Assembly: GCA_900317945.1 (NCBI GenBank)
Contig: ONIT01000014.1
Location: forward strand, 1 to 36,669
Direction: 5' to 3'
Length of the DNA stretch: 36,669 nt
Source: an uncultured Pseudomonadota bacterium
GTDB lineage: Bacteria; Pseudomonadota; Gammaproteobacteria; Enterobacterales; Succinivibrionaceae
Shown here in pieces: positions 17,343 to 25,569 of this stretch; the first letter of the stretch is position 1, and each line of letters begins with the position of its first letter. Under the pieces are notes generated by a model that ran no database searches, was not told the origin of the DNA, and saw nothing but the letters and a program-made list of their open reading frames with translations. The translations under genes were made by a program, and so were the position numbers.

Positions 17343-18569
17343 TCAGGTCAGAAACAGATCCCTCTTCCCGAGCAGGAAATCGATAATATTCAGGTGGACA
17401 ATGCCGTCATGGCTCAGGTCGAACCGATCGAGGGACATTACATATCTCGGAGAGGCATCAGTGATTCTGCTGTACGCGCCGAACTCTCTCCTGATGCTTT
17501 CCTCTGAGTCAAGCAGGTATGCCACCTGGATAAGGCACTTCCTGCCGTCTCTTACTGCTGCAAAATCCACCTCACCGCTTCGCGTTTTCCCGGTGAAAAC
17601 GGAAAATCCCCTGGAGATGAGCTCGCTGAATACGGCATTTTTCAGAAGGAATTCATAATCCGGATCCTGATTGCCGGCATTTGCGGAAATGAACCCTGTA
17701 TCAGCTGCATACAGCCGCTCCTTATAACAGGAGAGGGAGCAGCTCCTCCTCGCTATGTCATACCGTCCCGCGGAGCGAATCAGGCAGGCGTTCTTCATTC
17801 TCCCGAGGTAGTTGTAGACAGTCCTCCTCGAGACACCGTCAGGCGCGGCGGATATTTCCGCGGCAATCACACTTGGATTCTTTACCGCGATGCCGGCCAT
17901 GATCCGCTTCGGAATTTCCCGGAAGTCCTTTCCTCCGGCGCTTCCTGAGATTCCGGTTACGTTTCGTCTGACTATGCCCATGAAGATGTTTGAGAGATAC
18001 CTCTGAGCCTCGGCATCGCTGCCGCAGAAAAATCTCCCAGGAAGGCCTCCCCATCTGAGGTAGCTGAGGAACATTCTGTTATCGTCCGGCCATGCCCACC
18101 CTCTCTGGCTGAACAGTTCCCTCATCTCGCTGAACGAGAAAGGAAGGAGCTCAAATTCGACAGTCCTGCCGGTAAGAAGTGTGGCGGGATCCCCGGAGAG
18201 CAGTGTGGAGCAGCCTGCGGTGACGAAGATGGATACATTGAGAGTTGCCATGAGCGAGGCCAGAGCCTTCTCGAATTTACTGACATGCCGGATCTCATCA
18301 AGGAAAATGAAGTATTTCCTGTCATCATGAAGACGTGATTTGATCTCGCTGTCCAGGTCACTGGCATCGGCGATACAGGCCTATTCAGGATCCTCAAAAT
18401 TGAGATAAATGATGTGATCTGAACAGATGCCTTCTGCAGAGAGCTCATCCATGACAGACTGAAGAAGTGCTGACTTCCCTGCTCCGCGCACTCCGGTGAT
18501 CACCTTGATGATATCTGAGCTGTAGAACGGCCTGATCTGCCTGAGGTACTTTTCACGTTTCAGAATCAT
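17343..18569 (-). pseudogene. AAA/DUF4143-type ATPase gene with an in-frame amber codon
   Basis: Read as one frame this encodes a typical AAA_14 plus DUF4143 ATPase of about 408 codons. It starts MILKREKYLRQIRPF, then Walker A TGVRGAGKSALL, the NFEDPE segment, Walker B KYFIFLDEI, a helical middle, and a C-terminal domain ending GKRDLFLT. One TAG (18381-18383) interrupts it after NFEDPE, where relatives usually carry Tyr (NFEDxEYA), so one base change from TAC or TAT would explain it. The frame is intact on both sides (18384-18569 and 17343-18380), suggesting a recent mutation, amber suppression or a sequencing error. Any restart would lack Walker A. These proteins are common mobile-island or toxin-like ATPases of unclear role. 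A palindromic repeat array lies just upstream. Confidence 0.85.
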
Positions 18570-18633
18570 TCAGCGTATCCCTGACATAAGTGTCATTCAA
18601 TCTGTAGCTGCCTTGCGCAGTTCCTGAAATTTC

Positions 18634-18777
18634 CGTCATCTGTGCAAGTAGTCTTGCACGAGTTCTTAATTTACGCATTTTGTGCATGAAGTCATGCACG
18701 ATTTCCAGAAATTCCGCATTTTGTGCATAAGGTCATGCACGATTTCACGAAACGCCGCATTTTGTGCATGCCATGCC
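18634..18777. repeat. 41-bp tandem repeat array, 3.5 units, each with an 18-bp palindrome
   Basis: Units begin at 18634, 18674, 18715 and 18756 (periods 40, 41, 41); the last is truncated. Each full unit carries an 18-base palindrome at 18642-18659, 18682-18699 and 18723-18740, with overall form GTGCAwgwAGTCwTGCAC. In unit 1 both arms change together (GTGCAAG with CTTGCAC) relative to unit 2 (GTGCATGA with TCATGCAC), so pairing or twofold symmetry is kept. Unit 3 keeps GTGCAT/ATGCAC only. The array starts 65 bases upstream of the interrupted ATPase gene and is not within any gene. It may be an operator or iteron-like array. Confidence 0.9.
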
Positions 18778-18837
18778 TGAATGCCGGCAGGTGCATTCTT
18801 GAGCATTCCACAGCGCATCATCCCGTATGAAGCCTGA

Positions 18838-18876
18838 AAAGAATAACGGCGGAACCCTTCACAGGATCCCGCCGTT
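18838..18876 (-). terminator. probable terminator of trxA
   Basis: An 8-bp stem, AACGGCGG (18845-18852) with CCGCCGTT (18869-18876), encloses a 16-base partly paired loop. On the minus strand it is followed by an interrupted T run. It lies about 50 bases after the trxA stop. Confidence 0.7.
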
Positions 18877-18926
18877 CTCAGAATCTGAGACTGCTCTCTC
18901 TGCGGTCACACGCCGTTCTGTGAGGA

Positions 18927-19250
18927 TCAGCCGAGATTTGACTTGATAAAGTTCTTCAGCTCGGTTGCGGAGATGAGTCCGGTGTTCTTGGCTACCATCT
19001 TGCCGTCCTTGAACAGGGCAATGGTCGGAATGCTTCTGATGCCGCATGCGGCAGAGAACTCCTCATTCTCGTCAACGTCTACCTTGGCGAATACCACGCC
19101 GTCAGTCTCCTTTGCGACTTCCTCGAATATCGGCCCCATCGCGCGGCAGGGACCGCACCAGGTTGCCCAGAAATCGATGACGGCAGAGACGCCTTCCCTT
19201 ACGGCCTTGTCCTTGTAGTCAGCGTCTGTGATATGGATGATTTCGCTCAT
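18927..19250 (-). CDS. trxA: thioredoxin 1
   Basis: This is a cytosolic disulfide reductant. The protein has 107 residues, the normal length, with the active site FWATWCGPCRAM around residue 32 and the cis-Pro loop IRSIPTIALFKDG. It starts MSEIIHITD at ATG 19250 with AGGAGA six bases upstream; longer in-frame starts lack homology and a ribosome site. It is monocistronic, with its own terminator. In E. coli trxA sits next to rho; here rho is not seen. Confidence 0.96.
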   Translation of the reverse strand: MSEIIHITDADYKDKAVREGVSAVIDFWATWCGPCRAMGPIFEEVAKETDGVVFAKVDVDENEEFSAACGIRSIPTIALFKDGKMVAKNTGLISATELKNFIKSNLG

Positions 19251-19434
19251 TTTCTGTCTCCTGTATGGTTGGACGCATCCGGATCCGGCATGAGCGCATG
19301 CCTGTGGCTGATTTCCTGGATCTTTTACAAACAGGTGCGTCAGTATCCATATAATGATGCTTTGGAGGATGTTTATCAAGTCATTTCACCCAAAAATGGA
19401 ACAGGACACTGCCTGCCGCGGCAATCATGGCGCT
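19251..19434. other. left part of the trxA-ppx intergenic region
   Basis: The full gap spans 350 bases between the divergent trxA and ppx/gppA genes. The left part probably holds the trxA promoter (an A/T-rich TATAAT-like patch near 19350), but no confident -35/-10 pair was found. The parS site occupies 19435-19454. Confidence 0.4.
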
Positions 19435-19436
19435 GA

Positions 19437-19452
19437 TGTTCCACGTGGAACA
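19437..19452. promoter_or_regulatory. parS centromere site (ParB binding site)
   Basis: TGTTCCACGTGGAACA is the well-known chromosomal parS sequence used by ParB/Spo0J. Here it sits inside a perfect 20-bp palindrome (19435-19454), in a gap between divergent genes. ParB loads at such sites and spreads to organise origin segregation with ParA. Sites are normally clustered near oriC. Only one copy was seen in this window, and parA and parB are not here. Confidence 0.93.
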
Positions 19453-19600
19453 TCGCCTCAGTGCAGGATGCCAGGGCAGCTCGGCGGCATTCTGAGACAT
19501 TGATTTCAGTTTGAGCTTTTTTTCAGTAATTCTCTTCAGGCATATTCAGCGCCAGGCTGTTTGTGAGTTATTATCGGCAGAGGATCCGGAGGTAAATGTT

Positions 19601-21118
19601 ATGGAACAGAGTCCGCTTTATGCTGCAGTAGATCTTGGCTCCAACAGCTTTCACCTGCTGATCGTCCGCAAGGTTGCCGGACAGGTCAGAATCGTCTCCA
19701 GGGTAAAGCGCAAGGTCCGCCTCGCCTCCGGGCTGGACAGCAATAACAACCTGAGCAGCGATGCGATGAAGAGGGGCCTTGACTGCATCAGGCTCTTTGC
19801 CGAGCAGCTGCAGGACGTTGCCGCCGAGAACATCAGGATAGTCGGCACTGCGACGCTGCGCCTTGCGGCCAACAGGGACTATTTTGTCGAGCAGGCCGAG
19901 AGGATCCTCAAGCACAGGGTGGAGGTCATCAGCGGCAAGCGCGAGGCCTCCCTCATCTATCTCGGCGTCTCCGTAACCTCAAGCGGCACCGGATCAAGGC
20001 TTGTCATCGACATCGGCGGAGCCTCAACTGAGATTGTGCTGGGGCATGGCTATGACGTCTCTGTCGTCAACTCCCTGCCGATGGGCTGCGTTCTCTGGCA
20101 GAGCAGGTTTTTCGGCGACGGCATTGTCGACAGCGACAGGTTCAGCCGCGCCGTCGGGGCAGCCGAGGAGATAGTCAGGACAGTTGCTGAGCAGTACAAA
20201 GGCTATTCCTGGGAGCTCTGTTCCGGAGCCTCAGGCACCATACAGGCCCTGCAGGAGATCATTATCGCAGGCGGCGGGGTGAGCGAGGAGATAACGCTAG
20301 ATCTTCTTATGAAGCTCACCGACAGGTGCATAAAGGCCGGCTCCATCTCAAATATCGATATCCCCGGCCTGGTTCCCGAAAGAAGGCAGGTGTTCCCGTC
20401 GGGGCTCTCCATCCTTACGGCGCTCTTCAGGGTGCTCGGCATCAGGAGCATGATCCTCTCGGGCGGCGCGCTCCGCGAGGGGCTTATCGCCGAGATGGTC
20501 GGCTTCGAGCAGAGGGTTGACGCGCGCGTGAGGACGGTGAGGAGCCTCATAGAGCGCTACCAGCTTGACTCAGCCCAGTCAGAAAGGGTACGGAGCGTCG
20601 CGCTCAGCATCTATGACGCGGTTAAGGACGAGTGGAAGTTCGGCCCGCCTGCCGGAAGGGCAATGCTCAAGTGGGCGGCGGTACTTTACGAGATCGGCCT
20701 CTGCATCGAGTACAAGCGGGCCCCTCAGCATGCCTGGTACATCATCAACAACATAGACATGCCGGGCTTCACCATTCCGCAGAAGCAGCTGCTCTCGGCG
20801 CTCCTCTACAACGAGAGGGACGGCTTCCACCTTGATGTCCTCGAGAAGCAGAGCGCCGTGCCGTTCTCCGAGGCCTGCCGCCTGGCGAGGATCCTCCGGA
20901 TCTCCATCATCATGTGCATGCGCCGCTCCGACGGCACGCTCCCTGACATCAAGGCCAGAGCCTCCGGAGACTCGCTTGACATCAGGCTGCCGGGCAGCTG
21001 GCTCTCCGAGCACTACCTCCGCTCAACCGAGCTGCAGCATGAGGCTGAGCTGCAGACCTCAATGGGCTGGCCCACGGTTATCTGCGACGATCAGCAGGGC
21101 TCAGTGCCTGCCCTGTAA
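19601..21118 (+). CDS. ppx: exopolyphosphatase / pppGpp phosphohydrolase (Ppx/GppA family)
   Basis: The protein is predicted to release phosphate from polyphosphate or convert pppGpp to ppGpp. It has 505 residues, as expected for the family. The N-terminal actin-like (ASKHA) domain carries YAAVDLGSNSFHLLI, then VGTATLRLAAN, DIGGASTEIVLG and SGASGTIQAL, and later ILSGGALREG. A C-terminal helical HD-like region follows. ATG 19601 has GGAGG (19588-19592) eight bases upstream. Ppx and GppA are hard to separate by eye; absence of ppk nearby gives no help. Its last 28 bases overlap the 3' end of the convergent glycerate kinase gene. Confidence 0.9.
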   Translation: MEQSPLYAAVDLGSNSFHLLIVRKVAGQVRIVSRVKRKVRLASGLDSNNNLSSDAMKRGLDCIRLFAEQLQDVAAENIRIVGTATLRLAANRDYFVEQAERILKHRVEVISGKREASLIYLGVSVTSSGTGSRLVIDIGGASTEIVLGHGYDVSVVNSLPMGCVLWQSRFFGDGIVDSDRFSRAVGAAEEIVRTVAEQYKGYSWELCSGASGTIQALQEIIIAGGGVSEEITLDLLMKLTDRCIKAGSISNIDIPGLVPERRQVFPSGLSILTALFRVLGIRSMILSGGALREGLIAEMVGFEQRVDARVRTVRSLIERYQLDSAQSERVRSVALSIYDAVKDEWKFGPPAGRAMLKWAAVLYEIGLCIEYKRAPQHAWYIINNIDMPGFTIPQKQLLSALLYNERDGFHLDVLEKQSAVPFSEACRLARILRISIIMCMRRSDGTLPDIKARASGDSLDIRLPGSWLSEHYLRSTELQHEAELQTSMGWPTVICDDQQGSVPAL

Positions 21119-22254
21119 ACCGCGGCGGCGAACGTTCTTGCGATCATGAACGCGGCGGTCTCGACATCGTGCTCGGTGAGTGCGGGATCCATCGCCTGCT
21201 CCTCAGTCATGGCCGTGCGGTGAACCGGAAATACTGATGTCAGCATGGTGTCACCTATCCCGTCTGCATCCACGCACGAGCGTCCGGCAAGCGCTATCGC
21301 AGGGACGCCGATGGCTGAGGCTCTCCTTGCAACGCCGTACGGCACCTTGCCGAGCGATGTGCTCATGTCAACGGAGCCCTCGCCTGTTATCACAAAGTCG
21401 CAGAGCGCCGCGGTCCTGTCGAAGTCAGCAGCGTCCAGGATAAGGTCGATGCCTGACCTGAGCTCAGCTCCGAGCGTGAGCAGCGCGAAGCCCAGTCCTC
21501 CTGCGGCTCCCGCGCCGGGCACTGCGCTCATGTCATTTCCGGCAGCCTCCGAGATGACCTCCGCAATATGCCTGGCAGCCTCGTCAAGCCTGCCGAGATC
21601 CTCCTCCCGTGCGCCTTTCTGCCTCGCAAAGACAAAGGCCGCGCCGTTCTCACCAAGGAGCGGGTTCATCACGTCAGAGGCCGCGGTCAGGGAGATTTTT
21701 CCTGCGAAGGCAAGAGGCGCACTGAGATCTGCCCTCACTATTCTCAGGAAGTTTTCGGGAACCGGGACGACATCGCGGCTTTCAGAGTCATAGAACCTGC
21801 CGCCCAGGGCATGGAGAAAACCGGCCCCTGCGTCGCTCGTCGCGCTGCCGCCGATGCCTATGATTATCTCGTCTGCGCCTTTCCCTGCCGCGGCAAGCAG
21901 CAGATCTCCCGTGCCTGCCGTGGAGAGTCTCCAGGGATTGCGTCTTTTTTCCTGGACCAGCGTGAGCCCTGAGGCCGCGGCCATCTCAAGCACTGCGCTC
22001 TTACCGGAGAGGCCGAACTCAGCCTCGATCACTTTCCCCTCAGGATCCCTCGCCTCGGCGGATACCGTTTCCGCCTTCATAAGCTTCCTCAGGACTGATG
22101 ACGTTCCCTCTCCGCCGTCAGCGACCGGAATTACCCGGACTGATGCGCCTGCCGAGGCCTTCCTGATTCCCCTTGCGGCCGCGCGTCCCAGTGTTTCTGA
22201 GTCAAGGGAGCCCTTGAATGAGTCTATTGCGACGGCAGCCCTTAATGTTTTCAT
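21091..22254 (-). CDS. glycerate kinase (GarK/GlxK family)
   Basis: The enzyme phosphorylates D-glycerate, feeding glyoxylate or sugar-acid breakdown into glycolysis. The protein has 388 residues, normal for the family. Motifs include the N-terminal AVAIDSFKGSLDS, VADGGEGTSSVLR, IIGIGGSATSDAGAGFLHAL, and the late CDFVITGEGSVDMSTSLGK with VPAIALAG. The start is ATG 22254, with GGAGGAG six bases upstream. It is single, with no glyoxylate or glucarate genes nearby. It overlaps the ppx/gppA end by 28 bases tail to tail. Confidence 0.92.
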   Translation of the reverse strand: MKTLRAAVAIDSFKGSLDSETLGRAAARGIRKASAGASVRVIPVADGGEGTSSVLRKLMKAETVSAEARDPEGKVIEAEFGLSGKSAVLEMAAASGLTLVQEKRRNPWRLSTAGTGDLLLAAAGKGADEIIIGIGGSATSDAGAGFLHALGGRFYDSESRDVVPVPENFLRIVRADLSAPLAFAGKISLTAASDVMNPLLGENGAAFVFARQKGAREEDLGRLDEAARHIAEVISEAAGNDMSAVPGAGAAGGLGFALLTLGAELRSGIDLILDAADFDRTAALCDFVITGEGSVDMSTSLGKVPYGVARRASAIGVPAIALAGRSCVDADGIGDTMLTSVFPVHRTAMTEEQAMDPALTEHDVETAAFMIARTFAAAVYRAGTEPC

Positions 22255-22355
22255 GCGCTTCTCCTCCCAGGTTTGCGGTGCCGTTTTCTGCTTCCCGTGC
22301 TCCGGCCCGCCGCCTGCGCCTGTGGAAATTATATGGTGATCTGATTTTGATGATA

Positions 22356-22364
22356 TGATAAAAT
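22356..22364 (+). promoter_or_regulatory. candidate extended -10 promoter of rpoZ
   Basis: TGA followed by TAAAAT (22359-22364) fits an extended -10 element 30 bases before the rpoZ ATG. The -35 region at 17-bp spacing is poor. Confidence 0.5.
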
Positions 22365-22393
22365 AGCGTTTCGTTTTCCGAAGGAGTGTATAA

Positions 22394-22768
22394 ATGGCAC
22401 GTGTAACAGTAGAAGACGCCGTATCAAAGGTGGGAAACCGTTTTGATCTTATCCTCATGGCCACCCGCCGTGCGCGTCAGCTTGCCATGCTTAACTGCAA
22501 GGCGCTTGTACCTGATGAAAACGACAAGCCCACCGTTATTGCCCTGCGCGAGATCGAGGAGGAAGGCACCGATCTCAACGGCATCATGGACAAGGTCGAC
22601 GAGATGGAGAGACTTGATCACCAGCAGGCAGAAAGCCTTCAGGGCAAGGATCTTGACGTCCGTGACGAGGATATTGCCGGTGAGACCGGTGACTACATTG
22701 CCGACGAGGATGATGTCAGAGCCGGCGGCTTCAGCGATGTAAGCGATTCCGCTGGTGACAACGAGTAA
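22394..22768 (+). CDS. rpoZ: RNA polymerase omega subunit
   Basis: Omega promotes beta-prime folding and forms one ppGpp site on RNA polymerase. The N-terminus [20 protein letters not shown] and the following RRARQL segment are the conserved core; [10 protein letters not shown] follows. The protein has 124 residues against 91 in E. coli, with the extra length in an acidic tail ([20 protein letters not shown]). GGAGTG lies eight or so bases before ATG. In many gammaproteobacteria rpoZ lies between gmk and spoT; here it faces gmk tail to tail across a shared terminator and spoT is absent. Confidence 0.95.
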   Translation: MARVTVEDAVSKVGNRFDLILMATRRARQLAMLNCKALVPDENDKPTVIALREIEEEGTDLNGIMDKVDEMERLDHQQAESLQGKDLDVRDEDIAGETGDYIADEDDVRAGGFSDVSDSAGDNE

Positions 22769-22817
22769 CCTGCCGGAACCCTGAGCCTGCCGCTCCTGAC
22801 AGTTCAGGCAGAGCATG

Positions 22818-22856
22818 AAAAATCCCGGATTCGTTAGGATCCGGGATTATTTTTTT
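22818..22856 (+). terminator. bidirectional terminator between rpoZ and gmk
   Basis: A 10-bp perfect stem, AATCCCGGAT (22821-22830) with ATCCGGGATT (22839-22848), is followed on the plus strand by T7 (22850-22856). On the minus strand it is followed by T5 (complement of 22818-22822). It serves both converging genes. Confidence 0.92.
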
Positions 22857-22896
22857 GCCTGCCGGATGGCTGCATGAGAGCACTGACTCAGTGCGC

Positions 22897-23535
22897 TCAG
22901 CTGTTGGTCTCGTCAAGCAGCCTCTTCAGCGTCTCGGAGCTGATTATCTCCTGGCAGGAAAGCTTCTGCTGCTCGGCGAGCACGATGGAATGAAGCTTCT
23001 CGAGCGAGCTTTCGAACACGTCGTTGACTATGACATAGTCATACTCACTGTAATGAACCATCTCTGACACAGCCTTCTTCATCCTTCCCCTGATCACCTC
23101 ATCGCTGTCCTGCGCGCGGCTGCGGAGGCGCCTCTCAAGCTCCTCAAGGCTGGGCGGCAGGATGAATATCGATCTTGCCTCAGGGAAGAGCTTCCTGATC
23201 TGCCTTGCGCCCTGCCAGTCGATGTCAAGGAACACGTCGGTTCCCTTCTCAAGGAACTTGAAGATGTTCTCCCTCGATGTGCCGTAGTAGTGATCAAAAA
23301 CCCTGGCCCATTCGAAGAAGGCATCCCTCTTGATCATCTGCTCGAACTCCTCATTCGAGACAAAATGGTAGTGGACTCCGTTGATCTCGCCCGGCCTCAT
23401 GGCACGGGTGGTGTGGGAGACAGATACAGTCATCGGGTGCACTGACGAGTACTGCTTTATGAGGGCCGCAATCAGGCTTGACTTGCCTGCGCCGCTCGGT
23501 GATGAAACTATGAACAGGTTGGCGGGAAACTGCAT
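22897..23535 (-). CDS. gmk: guanylate kinase
   Basis: The enzyme phosphorylates GMP to GDP. The protein has 212 residues. P-loop [11 protein letters not shown] lies at the N-terminus, followed by [20 protein letters not shown] (GMP-binding region), then [13 protein letters not shown] and [21 protein letters not shown] 23535 has only a weak AAAAG ahead. Downstream it shares the bidirectional terminator with rpoZ; upstream lies yicC, 151 bases away, on the same strand. E. coli separates the two genes only slightly, so the neighbourhood is partly conserved. Confidence 0.96.
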   Translation of the reverse strand: MQFPANLFIVSSPSGAGKSSLIAALIKQYSSVHPMTVSVSHTTRAMRPGEINGVHYHFVSNEEFEQMIKRDAFFEWARVFDHYYGTSRENIFKFLEKGTDVFLDIDWQGARQIRKLFPEARSIFILPPSLEELERRLRSRAQDSDEVIRGRMKKAVSEMVHYSEYDYVIVNDVFESSLEKLHSIVLAEQQKLSCQEIISSETLKRLLDETNS

Positions 23536-23643
23536 TGTCTTTTAGCCGGAGCTGCCGGCTATCCTCCTTGTACTGGGCCGGAGACCTGTCAGGCCGGGAC
23601 CTGCTCCGCGGCGCTGATGCCTGAGTCCGGATTGTGAACAGCG

Positions 23644-23676
23644 GTCCGCACCTCTGTGCGGACTCTTTATTTTACC
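23644..23676 (+). terminator. hairpin with T-rich 3' flank between gmk and yicC
   Basis: A perfect 8-bp stem, GTCCGCAC (23644-23651) with GTGCGGAC (23656-23663), has a CTCT loop and is followed on the plus strand by TCTTTATTTT. The two adjacent genes run on the minus strand, where no T run follows. It would therefore stop antisense rather than sense transcription, unless it acts as an RNA processing or leader element. Confidence 0.5.
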
Positions 23677-23686
23677 TGAAAAGAGC

Positions 23687-24556
23687 CTATTCTATGTTCT
23701 GGATCTGCTCCCTCATCTGCTCTATGAGTACCTTTATCTCAACGGCAGAGTCTGTTACGGCAACATTGACTGACTTTGAGGCGAGGGTGTTAGACTCGCG
23801 GTTGAACTCCTGCATCATGAAGTCCAGGCGCCTGCCGACGACTCCTCCCTTCTCCAGGATGCCCTCCGTCTCGGAGATGTGGGCTGTCAGCCTGTCAAGC
23901 TCCTCGGCCACGTCTATTCTCTGGGCGGCCAGGATGAGCTCCTGCTCAAGCCTGCTCCGGTCTATCTCAACGCCTGCCGAGAGCACCGCATCCTTCATGC
24001 GGTTCTTTTCCCAGGCGACGATCTTGGGGAGCTGCAGCCTGACCTTCTGGATCTCATCGCTGATGGCCTTCATCTTGCCGAGGAGCACGTTCTTGATCTT
24101 CTCACCCTCCCTCGCGCGGAAGGCAATGAGCTCGGAGAGAGTTCTCGCGAGGGAGTCCCGCAGCGCCTTCTCGAGCTCTGTCCCCGAGTACGAGTGCCTT
24201 ATGACCACTCCCGGCCAGGAGAGAACCTGCATAGGATCGAGAGTGCCGGGACGCGCTGACATGGAGGCGATCTCATCGGCTTTCCTTACAACCTCTGCGG
24301 CGAGCTCGCGGTTCACGTCTATGACGGAGATTTCCTCCTTCGGGACAAATGACAGGGAGCACTCCACTTTTCCCCTGCTGAGCGATGATCTCACCGTCTC
24401 GTCAGCGAGGTGCCAGAAGCTCTCCATTCCGGGAGGCATGGAGACGGTTACATCCAGAAATCTGTGGTTCACCGACTTGACGGTCCAGCCGATCCTGCCG
24501 AACTTCGTGTCGGTATTACTGCAGGCGTAGCCTGTCATGCTTAATATTGCAGCCAT
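23687..24556 (-). CDS. yicC: YicC-family endoribonuclease
   Basis: YicC proteins are a conserved family reported to be endoribonucleases with a role in small RNA turnover. The protein has 290 residues (E. coli 287). The N-terminal signature is LSMTGYA, then SVNHRFLDVTVSMP. The C-terminal DUF1732 part is LDRLTAHISETEGIL and RRLDFMMQEFNRESNTLASK. ATG 24556 (MAAILSMTGYA) is favoured over an upstream start with no homology. The ribosome site is weak. It is divergent from pyrE, as in E. coli, where rph lies between them; no rph is present here. Confidence 0.93.
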   Translation of the reverse strand: MAAILSMTGYACSNTDTKFGRIGWTVKSVNHRFLDVTVSMPPGMESFWHLADETVRSSLSRGKVECSLSFVPKEEISVIDVNRELAAEVVRKADEIASMSARPGTLDPMQVLSWPGVVIRHSYSGTELEKALRDSLARTLSELIAFRAREGEKIKNVLLGKMKAISDEIQKVRLQLPKIVAWEKNRMKDAVLSAGVEIDRSRLEQELILAAQRIDVAEELDRLTAHISETEGILEKGGVVGRRLDFMMQEFNRESNTLASKSVNVAVTDSAVEIKVLIEQMREQIQNIE

Positions 24557-24803
24557 CTTATCTGTCGGCGGATCCCATTCCAGGGCTTTCCGCCGCGCTT
24601 TCCTTCTCTCAAAATCATGGCGGTGCGTCAACAGCAGCTGCTGTCTGTTTCCGCGCATGCAGCTGAATTGTAACCGCCTGATTAAGTCTGTTCAACTGAG
24701 AGCGGGGCAGGGGAGATCCTTTCCCTTGCCTGCCGTGATTTTGTAAAATGGGTGAGTTTCATTTTGCGGGACTCCGGCATTCCGGATCCCGATGGAGAGC
24801 ACA

Positions 24804-25457
24804 GTGAAGGAATATCAGAAGAATTTTATCGCCCACGCCATTTCCCGCGGAGTCCTCAGGTTCGGTGAGTTCACCCTGAAGTCCGGGAGAAAGAGCCCGT
24901 ACTTTTTCAACGCGGGGCTGTTCTGCACCGGGCGCGACCTTGCGCTTCTCGGACGCTACTACGCCGAGGCGATCAAGGAGAGCGGCATTTCCTATGACGT
25001 TCTTTTCGGACCTGCCTACAAGGGCATTCCCATCGTCTCCGCCGCCGCTGTCGAGCTCTCTGACAGGTTTGACACCGACTCTCCCTGGTGCTGCAACAGG
25101 AAGGAGGCAAAGGATCACGGCGAGGGCGGCAATATCGTCGGCTCACCGCTTAAGGGAAAGGTTCTTCTGGTTGACGACGTCATTACCGCGGGCACCGCCA
25201 TCAGGGAGTCGATGGAGATAATCAGGAAGAACGGCGCGGAGCTTGCCGGAGTGATTGTCGCGCTTGACCGCGAGGAGAAGGGGCGCGGCGAGCTCTCCGC
25301 CATACAGGAGGTCGAGAGGGACTTCGGCGTCAGGGTGAGCGCGATAGTCGGCTTCGGAGACATCATTGAGTATGTCAGGGAGAACCGCCTCCTGGATGAC
25401 GCTCTCTATCAGAAGGTGCTAGAGTACCGCAGCGCCTACGGCATTTCAGGAAAATAA
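24804..25457 (+). CDS. pyrE: orotate phosphoribosyltransferase
   Basis: The enzyme joins orotate to PRPP in de novo UMP synthesis. The protein has 217 residues from the GTG start. The N-terminal block [20 protein letters not shown] and the catalytic-loop block [16 protein letters not shown] are near-identical to E. coli, followed by the PRPP motif [22 protein letters not shown] 24804 has a GGAG six bases upstream and gives the E. coli-like start (M)KEYQKNF. ATG 24792 is in frame but lacks a ribosome site. The gene is divergent from yicC and ends in a very long hairpin. No attenuation leader was recognised. Confidence 0.95.
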   Translation: MKEYQKNFIAHAISRGVLRFGEFTLKSGRKSPYFFNAGLFCTGRDLALLGRYYAEAIKESGISYDVLFGPAYKGIPIVSAAAVELSDRFDTDSPWCCNRKEAKDHGEGGNIVGSPLKGKVLLVDDVITAGTAIRESMEIIRKNGAELAGVIVALDREEKGRGELSAIQEVERDFGVRVSAIVGFGDIIEYVRENRLLDDALYQKVLEYRSAYGISGK

Positions 25458-25488
25458 GAAATCAGGCCTGAAGCTTTAAGCCAGATAC

Positions 25489-25520
25489 AGGAACGGCCCG
25501 CATGCGGGCCGTTCCTCTTG
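25489..25520 (+). terminator. strong hairpin after pyrE
   Basis: A 12-13 bp perfect stem runs from 25489 to 25516 (AGGAACGGCCCGC against GCGGGCCGTTCCT), with only a short C/T-rich tail. It lies between the convergent pyrE and lexA genes. The missing T run makes it a weaker intrinsic terminator than its stem suggests. Confidence 0.6.
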
Positions 25521-25569
25521 GTGCCGCTTAAGTGCGGCAGACTCACTCCGGGCATTGTCCGGAGAGCGC

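Noticed and set aside
18570-18840. Possible CRISPR array at the 41-bp repeats
   Set aside because: Units are contiguous tandem repeats with no unique spacers between repeats and only 3.5 copies; no cas genes nearby. The palindromes explain them better.
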